A DNA stretch of 64,000 nucleotides from Leptospira koniambonensis (GTDB lineage Bacteria; Spirochaetota; Leptospiria; Leptospirales; Leptospiraceae), in assembly GCF_004769555.1 (NCBI RefSeq), contig NZ_RQFY01000004.1, positions 1,054,001 through 1,118,000 on the forward strand. The letters are read 5' to 3'. Position numbers and translations under genes: made by a program. The notes beneath the pieces are model-generated. The model ran no database searches and had not been told where the DNA came from. It worked only from the letters and a program-made list of their open reading frames with translations. The first letter of the stretch is position 1, and every line of letters begins with the position of its first letter. Positions 27,068 through 34,140 of the stretch are shown here, piece after piece.

Positions 27068-29002
27068 ATGTCAAAAGAGAAGATTATCGGAATCGACTTA
27101 GGAACCACAAACTCTTGCGTTTCCGTAATGGAAGGTGGAGACCCGGTAGTAATCCAAAACTCCGAAGGTGCTAGAACTACTCCGTCTATCGTTGCTTTTA
27201 CCGCTAAGGGAGAAACTTTAGTAGGCCAGTTCGCAAAGAACCAAGCAATTACGAATGCGGTAAATACAATCCGTTCTGCAAAAAGATTTATAGGACGCAG
27301 ATTCAACGAGACCGAACAAGAGTTGAAGCACGTTTCCTATAAAGTGATCAAAAGTGGAAACGACGGATTAAAATTTGAAACTGCTACTGGAGAGTTCACT
27401 GCTCAAGAGATCTCTGCTCGTGTTCTTCAAAAGATGAAACAAACTGCAGAAGATTATCTTGGTCAAAAAGTAACCAAGGCAGTAATTACTGTTCCTGCTT
27501 ATTTCAATGACGAACAACGTCAGGCAACTAAAGACGCAGGTAGAATTGCAGGTTTAGAAGTAGAAAGGATTATTAATGAACCTACTGCTGCTGCACTTGC
27601 TTACGGTTTCGATAAGAAGAAGAGTAATGCAAAGATCGCTGTGTACGACTTGGGAGGAGGAACCTTCGACGTTTCTATCCTTGAGTTGGGAGATGGTGTA
27701 TTCGAAGTAAAATCCACTAATGGTGACACTCACTTAGGCGGGGATGATTTCGATATGGTCATCATGGAATGGATGATCGAAGAATTCAAAAAACAATACG
27801 GGATCGATATCTCTCAAGATAAAAATACAGTTCAACGTTTGAAAGAAGCTGCGGAGAAGGCGAAGATCGAACTTTCCGGAACCATGTCTACTCAAGTGAA
27901 CCTTCCATTCATCACTGCTGATGCAACTGGACCAAAACACTTGGATATGAATCTTACTAGAGCTAAGTTTGATCAGTTGACTGGCCGTTTAGTAGACAGA
28001 ACTCGTATCCCGTGTGAGAACGCGCTACGTGATGCTGGCTTAAAAGCTTCCGATATCGACGAAGTAATATTAGTGGGAGGATCCACTCGTATCCCTGCGG
28101 TCCAAGAACTTGTAAAAGGAATTTTTGGAAAAGAACCAAATCGTTCCGTAAACCCTGACGAAGTAGTAGCAATCGGTGCTGCTATCCAAGGTGGAGTTTT
28201 AGCGGGAGAAGTTTCTGACGTTCTTTTATTGGATGTAACTCCACTTTCACTCGGTATCGAGACTTTGGGTGGTGTGATGACCAAGTTGATTGAAAGAAAC
28301 ACTACGATCCCAACTAAAAAATCTCAAGTGTTCTCTACTGCTGCAGATAATCAAAATGCAGTGTCTATCCATGTTCTCCAAGGAGAAAGAGATATGGCTG
28401 CAGGAAACCGTACACTCGGAAGATTCGATCTAATCGGAATTCCACCTGCACCTAGAGGAGTTCCTCAAATCGAAGTTACATTCGATATCGATGCGAACGG
28501 AATCGTGCATGTTTCTGCAAAAGATCTGGGAACTAGCAAAGAACAAAAGATACGTATTGAATCTTCTTCCGGACTAAGCGAAGACGAGATCTCTAAAATG
28601 GTAAAAGATGCGGAAGCTCATGCTGCTGCTGATAAGGCCGCGAGAGAACTTGTAGAAGCTAAGAACGAGCTAGATACAATCACTTATTCTTTGGAAAAAG
28701 CGGTTACTGATGCCGGTGACAAACTTTCTGACAGCGAAAAACAATTGGCGAATGATGAGATCAAACGTGCAAGAGAAGCGATCGAGTCAGGTGAGATCGG
28801 CCGTATCAACGCTGCGAAAGAATCCATCACTAAGAGAGCTTCGGAAATAGGTTCTAAAATTTATTCCCAAGGTGCTCCAGGTCAGGAAGCAGGTCCAGGA
28901 CCTAACGGTGCGGGACCAGGAGAAGGCGCAGACAATTCCCAAGCTAAGGAAGAAAAGGTCGTGGACGCCGACTATACCGTAGTGGACGATGAGAAAAAGT
29001 AA
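27068..29002 (+). CDS. dnaK: Chaperone protein DnaK (Hsp70)
   Basis: The 644-residue Hsp70. N-terminal ATPase: [58 protein letters not shown] and [20 protein letters not shown]. Linker and substrate domain: [19 protein letters not shown], then [20 protein letters not shown]. The helical lid ends in a Gly/Pro-rich segment and a terminal [14 protein letters not shown], close to the EEVD-like end of many bacterial DnaKs. AAGGAGA precedes the ATG. dnaJ follows after 7 bp. Confidence 0.99.
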   Translation: MSKEKIIGIDLGTTNSCVSVMEGGDPVVIQNSEGARTTPSIVAFTAKGETLVGQFAKNQAITNAVNTIRSAKRFIGRRFNETEQELKHVSYKVIKSGNDGLKFETATGEFTAQEISARVLQKMKQTAEDYLGQKVTKAVITVPAYFNDEQRQATKDAGRIAGLEVERIINEPTAAALAYGFDKKKSNAKIAVYDLGGGTFDVSILELGDGVFEVKSTNGDTHLGGDDFDMVIMEWMIEEFKKQYGIDISQDKNTVQRLKEAAEKAKIELSGTMSTQVNLPFITADATGPKHLDMNLTRAKFDQLTGRLVDRTRIPCENALRDAGLKASDIDEVILVGGSTRIPAVQELVKGIFGKEPNRSVNPDEVVAIGAAIQGGVLAGEVSDVLLLDVTPLSLGIETLGGVMTKLIERNTTIPTKKSQVFSTAADNQNAVSIHVLQGERDMAAGNRTLGRFDLIGIPPAPRGVPQIEVTFDIDANGIVHVSAKDLGTSKEQKIRIESSSGLSEDEISKMVKDAEAHAAADKAARELVEAKNELDTITYSLEKAVTDAGDKLSDSEKQLANDEIKRAREAIESGEIGRINAAKESITKRASEIGSKIYSQGAPGQEAGPGPNGAGPGEGADNSQAKEEKVVDADYTVVDDEKK

Positions 29003-29009
29003 CTAAGAC

Positions 29010-30131
29010 ATGAGTGACAAAAGTTACTACGATATCCTCGGAGTTTCCAAATCCGCGACTGATGAAGAGATCAAGTCTGCGTATCGGAAGTTAGCTATCA
29101 AATATCACCCTGATAAGAATCAGGGTGATAAAGCTGCTGAAGAGAAGTTTAAGGAAGCTACCGAGGCCTACGAAGTTTTAAGAGACGCCAATAAACGTCG
29201 CATGTACGACCAATACGGTAAGGCCGGAGTGGGTGCAGGCGCACAAGGCGGATTTGGTGGAGGAGCATATACTGACTTCTCCGATATCTTCGGTGATTTC
29301 GGAGATATCTTTGGCGACTTCTTCGGAGGAGGAAGAGGAGCTGGCGGCGGTGCTCGCAGATCAGGTCCAGGGCGCGGTTCAGATCTTCGTTATAATCTAG
29401 AAGTTTCCCTCGAAGACGCGGCTCTAGGCAGGGAATATAAAATCGAAATTCCAAGACTAGAAACCTGCGTAGATTGCGGAGGTTCCGGTGCGAACAAAGG
29501 AAGCACTCCTGCTACTTGTCCGGACTGCGGTGGTTCAGGACAGATCCGTAGAACTCAGGGCTTCTTCTCCGTTGCTACTACCTGCGGTACTTGTCGTGGA
29601 AAAGGTACAATCATCTCTAACCCATGTAAGACCTGTCATGGACAAGGCCTAGTAGAAAAAAGACGTACCATCAATATTAAGATCCCACCTGGTATCGAAT
29701 CCGGCAGCAGACTAAAAGTTTCCGGAGAAGGGGAAGCAGGACCTAACGGTGGTCCTCATGGCGATCTATATGTGGTAACACATATTAAGAAACATGAATT
29801 ATTCGAACGCCAAGCGAACGACTTGATCTTGAATAAAAAGATCAGCCTAACACAAGCAATTTTAGGCGGAGACATTGAAGTCCCAACCATAGACGGCAAA
29901 AAGGTGAAGATGAAAATTCCGGAAGGAACTGAATCAGGCCAAGTGTTCCGTCTGAAAGGTCATGGTATTCCGTATCTAGGCGGATATGGAAAAGGGGACC
30001 AACATGTGATCGTTCGCATTGAGATCCCTAAAAAACTGACTAGACGACAAAGAGAATTGATCGAAGAATTTGCCCGCGAGTCCGGAGAGTCTGTTTCCGG
30101 TTCTAAGGGTAAAATTTTTACGAACAAGTAA
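29010..30131 (+). CDS. dnaJ: Chaperone protein DnaJ (Hsp40)
   Basis: The 373-residue co-chaperone. The J domain occupies residues 1-70 with the HPD triad in [18 protein letters not shown] Gly/Phe-rich region follows, then the zinc domain with four CxxCxGxG-type repeats ([48 protein letters not shown]) and the C-terminal substrate domain ([20 protein letters not shown]). It is the full-length type I DnaJ and the last chaperone gene of the operon. The next gene follows after 21 bp, so read-through is likely. Confidence 0.99.
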   Translation: MSDKSYYDILGVSKSATDEEIKSAYRKLAIKYHPDKNQGDKAAEEKFKEATEAYEVLRDANKRRMYDQYGKAGVGAGAQGGFGGGAYTDFSDIFGDFGDIFGDFFGGGRGAGGGARRSGPGRGSDLRYNLEVSLEDAALGREYKIEIPRLETCVDCGGSGANKGSTPATCPDCGGSGQIRRTQGFFSVATTCGTCRGKGTIISNPCKTCHGQGLVEKRRTINIKIPPGIESGSRLKVSGEGEAGPNGGPHGDLYVVTHIKKHELFERQANDLILNKKISLTQAILGGDIEVPTIDGKKVKMKIPEGTESGQVFRLKGHGIPYLGGYGKGDQHVIVRIEIPKKLTRRQRELIEEFARESGESVSGSKGKIFTNK

Positions 30132-30152
30132 TATCCACAAAAAGGAAGTTTC

Positions 30153-31112
30153 ATGACTAACAAAGTCAAGATCGGAGTAATCGGAACAGGCCATATGGGC
30201 CAATACCACGTTAACGTGGCAAAAACATTAAGCGATGCGGAGTTGATCGGTATTTACGACTCCGACTCCGAAAGAGCCTCTCAGATGGCGGAAAAACATA
30301 AAACTTCCGCCTTCTCCACTGTAGACGATCTGATCAAACATACTGATTCAGTGATCATTGCGGTTCCTACATTCTTACATCATGAAATAGGTAAGAAGGC
30401 GCTCCTTGCAGGCAAACATGTTTTAGTAGAGAAACCAATTGCAGAAACTTTAGAACAAGCAAAAGAACTAGTGGACCTTGCTTCTAAAAACAATTTGGTC
30501 TTACAAGTAGGTCACGTTGAACGATTTAACGGAGCAGTTCTTGAACTCGGAAAGATCGTAACTGAACCTTTATTGATCGAATCCAGAAGATTAGCCCCTT
30601 TTAATCCTAGGATTAAGGATGTGGGTGTAGTTCTAGATATGATGATCCACGATATAGATATCGTTTTGAATCTTGTAAAATCTCCCGTCAAATATCTAAG
30701 TGCAGTTGGGACCAAAGTGGTTTCCGCTCACGAGGATATTGCTTCCGTTGTTCTTCATTTTGAGAATGGCGCGATCGCGAATATTTCCGCGAGCAGAAAT
30801 ACACAATCCAAAATTCGGACCCTGAATATCACTCAGAAAGATGTGTATATCACATTGGATTTTAGCGACCAAGAGATCGAGCTTCATAGACAAGCAACTT
30901 CGGATATTCTACTTAGGACCGGAGAGATCAAGTATCGCCAAGAATCCATTGTTGAGAAGATCTTTGTTCACAAGGATAACCCTTTAAAACAGGAACATGA
31001 ACATTTTGTAAAATGTATCCTGAAAGAAACGGAACCTTTAGTGGATGGAAGATCCGATATCCAAACTCTGGAGATCGCGTACAAAATTTTGAAAGAGATA
31101 CATAAAAACTGA
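30153..31112 (+). CDS. Gfo/Idh/MocA family oxidoreductase
   Basis: A 319-residue NAD(P)-dependent dehydrogenase. The Rossmann start KIGVIGTGHMGQYHVNVAKT and the family motif HVLVEKPIAETLEQAKELV (with the catalytic-type EKP) are clear. GHVERFNGAVLEL and MIHDIDIVLNLV complete the pattern; the D-x-x-x-H-like DMMIHDID is typical of sugar or inositol dehydrogenases. The substrate cannot be told from sequence. It is spaced 21 bp after dnaJ and 9 bp before yqgE, so it probably belongs to the tail of the heat-shock transcription unit. Confidence 0.9.
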   Translation: MTNKVKIGVIGTGHMGQYHVNVAKTLSDAELIGIYDSDSERASQMAEKHKTSAFSTVDDLIKHTDSVIIAVPTFLHHEIGKKALLAGKHVLVEKPIAETLEQAKELVDLASKNNLVLQVGHVERFNGAVLELGKIVTEPLLIESRRLAPFNPRIKDVGVVLDMMIHDIDIVLNLVKSPVKYLSAVGTKVVSAHEDIASVVLHFENGAIANISASRNTQSKIRTLNITQKDVYITLDFSDQEIELHRQATSDILLRTGEIKYRQESIVEKIFVHKDNPLKQEHEHFVKCILKETEPLVDGRSDIQTLEIAYKILKEIHKN

Positions 31113-31121
31113 TCGGGTAGT

Positions 31122-31676
31122 ATGGAAAACGGATTCAGCGGAAAAGTATTAATCTCTAATTCATCTATCGTAACGGATTATTTCAATCGTACAGTGATCC
31201 TAATGGTGGAACACGATCAATCGGGTGCATTCGGTCTTGTACTGAATAAAAAGATGGATGTCGCATTAAGTGAAGTGATCCAAGGGATTCCGGAAGGAAT
31301 AGATGGTTCTTCACCTATCTATTCCGGAGGTCCTGTAGATCCTACATTTGTCTCCATTCTTCACGATAATCCTAAATTAAAACAACCTGGGATCGAAGTT
31401 ATCCCTGGTGTGTTTCTCGCCAGAAGTTTCGAAGCTCTGGTGGAACTATTAGAACATCCTGATAAAACAAAGTTTAACGTATACCAAGGATATTCTGGTT
31501 GGGGAGCTTCTCAACTAGAAGGTGAGATGGAACGTAAATCTTGGGTGGTTCACGATCCGAATGCAGAGTGGATCTTTACAGAAGATCCTGAAGCAACTTG
31601 GCAAGAAGCCTTAAAGAGCAAAGGCGGATTGTATAAGTATTTCGTGGAACATACTAAAGACCCAATGTTAAACTAG
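31122..31676 (+). CDS. YqgE/AlgH family protein (UPF0301)
   Basis: A 184-residue protein of the widespread but poorly understood YqgE/AlgH family. Motifs: GKVLISNSSIVTDYFNRTVI, LMVEHDQSGAFGLVLNKKM, IYSGGPVDPTFVSILHD and the FNVYQGYSGWGASQLEGEME stretch that defines the family, followed by WVVHDPNAEWIF. It is probably cytoplasmic. It is the last gene of the cluster that begins at hrcA; a long hairpin follows 14 bp after the stop. Confidence 0.93.
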   Translation: MENGFSGKVLISNSSIVTDYFNRTVILMVEHDQSGAFGLVLNKKMDVALSEVIQGIPEGIDGSSPIYSGGPVDPTFVSILHDNPKLKQPGIEVIPGVFLARSFEALVELLEHPDKTKFNVYQGYSGWGASQLEGEMERKSWVVHDPNAEWIFTEDPEATWQEALKSKGGLYKYFVEHTKDPMLN

Positions 31677-31690
31677 GACTTTTGACTAAA

Positions 31691-31722
31691 GAAAGAACCT
31701 TCCTTTTCAAGAAGGTTCTTTC
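31691..31722. terminator. 12-bp hairpin between convergent yqgE and slipin genes
   Basis: GAAAGAACCTTC/GAAGGTTCTTTC is a perfect 12-bp stem with an 8-nt loop. It spans the slipin stop codon (31707-31709). T tails are short on both strands (CTTTAG on the minus side), so it may be a weak bidirectional terminator or an mRNA 3'-end stabiliser. Confidence 0.6.
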
Positions 31723-32816
31723 GGTGATTTAGGGATCAGAAGCCCTTTTAACTGATCTAATATATGTCCTCCCCCTACTAGTTGGATCTGATTGATTTTT
31801 TCACTCAATCTTTCGATATACTCCAACTCTTTTAGTTTGAACAATACTTGATTCTCTTCCATTAGTTTTGCTGTATTCAGTAAACTTCTGGTAGAAGCAG
31901 TTTCTTCTCTTCTAGTAATAATATTCGCCTGCGCCTTTTTCTCAGCGATCAAAACCTGATTTAGGATATCTTTTATCTCTCCTGGAAGGATGATATCCTT
32001 AACCCCTGCAAATAAAATTTCTAAACCTAAATTTTCAGCATTTGATTTTGCTTTTTCTAAAACAAAGGAACCAATTTCCTCTTTTTTAGTGAGAATTTCA
32101 TCAAGAGTTAGATTTCCAATATATTCTCTTAAAGCAAGTTGCAAGAAGATATAGATTTGTTCTGAGAAGTCTTTAATCTCTTTAAAAATTTTCTCTGAAT
32201 TTACTATCCTATAATGAAACACAAAATTGAGACGAAGATTGATCTTATCCTTAGTCATCAATTCTTGGCCGCTAATCTCATGCTGTATTCTGCGAAGATC
32301 TAATTTTGGAACAGAAACTGAATTGATCCCTTTCCAGAAATAATATGTTCCCGGCTCTAATAATTTAGAGAAAATTTTCTCTATGAATAAACCGCCGATC
32401 TCATGAGGTTCCACAGTGAATGCAGAAACAAATTTGGAAAGTTCAGGCTTCGCTAAAACATTCTTATCTAAATTCTGAGGTATTTCACCCTGGTTTAAAT
32501 CAAATTTCTGAAAGGTATAATTATGTAATCCCTTCCAATAGAAATGGTTTCCAGGTTCTAAAACTTTTTTAAAAATCCCTTCAGCATAAAGAATAACGAT
32601 TTCATTATCTTTTACCTCGAAAATTTCCAATTGAGATTTTAATTCTGCGTCTTCTAGATAAATATTCTGCCTTTGATCCGGTGTAAATGGAAGGCTTGCA
32701 TCTAGGATTTTCACAAAGTCAAAAGGAGAAACAAAATGGTTTCCAGGTAATAATAGTTTTTTATAATCTCCTCTATGAAAGAGAAGGCCTCTTTGGTGTT
32801 TTAGTATTCTAGTCAT
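31707..32816 (-). CDS. Slipin-type SPFH/Band 7 protein with N-terminal repeats
   Basis: A 369-residue protein. Residues about 185-320 form an SPFH domain of slipin type: QELMTKDKINLRLNFVFHYR, LREYIGNLTLDEILTKKEEI, LGLEILFAGVKDIILPGEIK and AEKKAQANIITRREETASTR. Before it are three related units of about 65 residues: GLLFHRGDYKKLLLPGNHF, IVILYAEGIFKKVLEPGNHF and GGLFIEKIFSKLLEPGTYYF. No clear membrane helix is seen, unusual for a slipin. It probably scaffolds membrane microdomains. No partner protease is adjacent, and no good ribosome site is seen at the ATG. Confidence 0.85.
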   Translation of the reverse strand: MTRILKHQRGLLFHRGDYKKLLLPGNHFVSPFDFVKILDASLPFTPDQRQNIYLEDAELKSQLEIFEVKDNEIVILYAEGIFKKVLEPGNHFYWKGLHNYTFQKFDLNQGEIPQNLDKNVLAKPELSKFVSAFTVEPHEIGGLFIEKIFSKLLEPGTYYFWKGINSVSVPKLDLRRIQHEISGQELMTKDKINLRLNFVFHYRIVNSEKIFKEIKDFSEQIYIFLQLALREYIGNLTLDEILTKKEEIGSFVLEKAKSNAENLGLEILFAGVKDIILPGEIKDILNQVLIAEKKAQANIITRREETASTRSLLNTAKLMEENQVLFKLKELEYIERLSEKINQIQLVGGGHILDQLKGLLIPKSPKEPS

Positions 32817-33056
32817 AACAGTAAGTAAAGAGAGGTATCCGTTTGTTCCCGAAATTTGACGGGGAACCTTTTGAGTAGGAATCTTTCTATTTCATTCTTT
32901 ATCTTTAGTTATATTCCGTAAAACAGAACGAAAGACAAAAAAATCTTAAAAATTTTCATACGGTATCCAAGATTCCGCAAAGTGCTAAGATCAGTTGAAT
33001 TTTTGGAATATGGTTCCAAAATATCGAACTCCCGAATACCTCCTTTTGAATTTGAT
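32817..33056. other. Non-coding interval upstream of the slipin gene
   Basis: About 240 bp of AT-rich sequence without a convincing gene. It holds an 8-bp perfect hairpin TTTTGGAA/TTCCAAAA near 33001-33021. The two tRNA-like elements lie immediately to the right, and the whole gap between coding genes is 510 bp. Confidence 0.6.
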
Positions 33057-33115
33057 TGGTGGGCTTTCGCCCGGTAGATTAACAGTCTACTGCTCGTCCA
33101 TTGAGCTATTTTGCG
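33057..33115 (-). ncRNA. tRNA-like element with Asn (GTT) anticodon arm, no normal T arm
   Basis: Read on the minus strand: CGCAAAA, then T8-A9, a perfect D arm GCTC/GAGC with a 7-nt loop (33106-33092), one base, then a perfect anticodon arm GTAGA-CTGTTAA-TCTAC (33090-33074) with anticodon GTT. Instead of a variable loop, T arm and acceptor strand there is a GGGC-GAAA-GCCC hairpin followed by ACCA. No sequence downstream closes a 7-bp acceptor: a CAAAAT/ATTTTG pairing to about 33016-33021 is possible but leaves a broken T arm. It is either a decayed tRNA-Asn or a deliberately unusual tRNA-like RNA. Confidence 0.45.
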
Positions 33116-33125
33116 CCTTAAGCAA

Positions 33126-33142
33126 GTGGGATTCGAACCCGT
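33126..33142 (-). ncRNA. Isolated tRNA T-arm-like sequence
   Basis: The minus strand reads GGGTTCGAATCCC (33140-33128), the textbook T loop with flanking G-C pairs. It lies between the two tRNA-like elements and 5' of the Asn-type D arm, where a T arm does not belong in a normally ordered tRNA gene. Only three of the stem pairs are intact. Confidence 0.4.
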
Positions 33143-33244
33143 GGAGAAAATCGATTTTTATATTCGGTATACGTATCGGATATATCCGAACGCACCTCCG
33201 GGTATTACAAACCCAGGAATAGAGTTATAACTCTAATTTTCCCC
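33143..33244 (-). ncRNA. tRNA-like element with Tyr (GTA) anticodon arm
   Basis: Closed on the minus strand by GGGGAAAA (33244-33237) pairing with TTTTCTCC (33150-33143), 8 bp with one G-U. Inside are a short D-arm-like palindrome TAGAGTTATAACTCTA (33235-33220), then a 6-bp anticodon stem with loop TTGTAAT (33210-33204), anticodon GTA. A long region follows with the perfect 14-nt palindrome TCGGATATATCCGA (33189-33176), like the long variable arm of tRNA-Tyr. No T loop occurs before the closing strand. It is more likely a degenerate or non-canonical tRNA than a working tRNA-Tyr. Confidence 0.4.
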
Positions 33245-33326
33245 ATCCAAATCCTTGAAAGTTTGCCTAACTTAGCAAGCATATAATTCAATTTACATTT
33301 ACCTGATTTTATCCAAACTAGCAATT

Positions 33327-33839
33327 ATGATCTCTTCTTTGATCGGAACTGAAATTTTAGCAGGTATGATTACTCCGGCCGTTTTGATTTCGGCCAGTGC
33401 TAGTTTAATTTTTTCCACTGCAAATCGATTGGGTAGAATATTCGATCGAGTTAATTTACTCAAAAATGAGATAGAAGGTGTCGTGGACGGAAAACTTTCC
33501 TTTCCTGAAGAGCGACAAGCTTATCTCAGAAGACAATTAAAGATCCAAAAGAAAAGAGCAAATCTGATCCAAAGATCCATGGCCGCGCTTTATACTGCGA
33601 CTTTGTTTTTTGTTTCTTCCAGTTTGAGTCTGGGGATCATAGTCGCAATTGCGAGTCCTGCGTCTTGGGTTGCAACTGGGCTGGCTTTGGTAGGTGGGAT
33701 TTTCTTGTTTATCGCAAGTAGTCTTTTGCTGTACGAAAGCCGTTATAATTTAAACTTTATCCAAGGCCAGATAGAATTTGCAGAATTTCTGGAAGATAAA
33801 GTGGAGAAGAAGTCGGATAGCCCTTCCTCCAAAAGATAG
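33327..33839 (+). CDS. DUF2721 family membrane protein
   Basis: A 170-residue protein with three hydrophobic helices (residues about 7-30, 87-108 and 112-135). The DUF2721 pattern is clear: LISASASLIFSTANRLGRIF with DRVNLL after it, an RR(Q/L)KIQKKRANLIQRSM amphipathic middle part, then two adjacent helices and a charged tail. The function of the family is unknown. The ATG at 33327 fits the family start. The following small secreted-protein gene begins 9 bp later. Confidence 0.82.
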   Translation: MISSLIGTEILAGMITPAVLISASASLIFSTANRLGRIFDRVNLLKNEIEGVVDGKLSFPEERQAYLRRQLKIQKKRANLIQRSMAALYTATLFFVSSSLSLGIIVAIASPASWVATGLALVGGIFLFIASSLLLYESRYNLNFIQGQIEFAEFLEDKVEKKSDSPSSKR

Positions 33840-33848
33840 GAGTTTCAT

Positions 33849-34139
33849 TTGAAAAAGGTTTTATATTCTCTTTCTATCATATTCTTTTTAGGTTTTGCCG
33901 GATTTACCCAAAGTCTTTCTGCAGACGGTTGTTATCTTTGTTCCGTAAATAGTGCAGATGTTTGCCGGGATTATTGTAGATTTTCTGGATCTGATTCTTT
34001 CGACACAAGGAAACGTTGTGAAACTAAAGGATGTAAGATCACTGGAACAGCGGCCTGTCCGACCGCTTCCAATTATAAGGTTTGTTCTGTGAGATTGGAT
34101 TCTAAGTTTGAATATTTGTTTGCTGGCCGCTCGAAATAA
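33849..34139 (+). CDS. Small secreted cysteine-rich protein
   Basis: A 96-residue product with a signal peptide (VLYSLSIIFFLGFAGFTQSL, cleavage probably after about residue 25). The mature part is short with eight cysteines: GCYLCSVNSADVC, RDYCRF, KRCETKGCKITGTAAC and KVCSVRL. Four disulphides are possible. The start is TTG with AGGAG at 7 nt; no ATG is available. I do not recognise the family. It ends one base from the convergent ABC permease gene, with no terminator between. Confidence 0.65.
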   Translation: MKKVLYSLSIIFFLGFAGFTQSLSADGCYLCSVNSADVCRDYCRFSGSDSFDTRKRCETKGCKITGTAACPTASNYKVCSVRLDSKFEYLFAGRSK

Positions 34140-34140
34140 T

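Noticed and set aside
33057..33244. Calling two ordinary tRNA genes (Asn and Tyr)
   Set aside because: The anticodon and D arms fit, but the T arm is misplaced and the Asn element lacks a closed acceptor stem, so functional standard tRNAs cannot be claimed.
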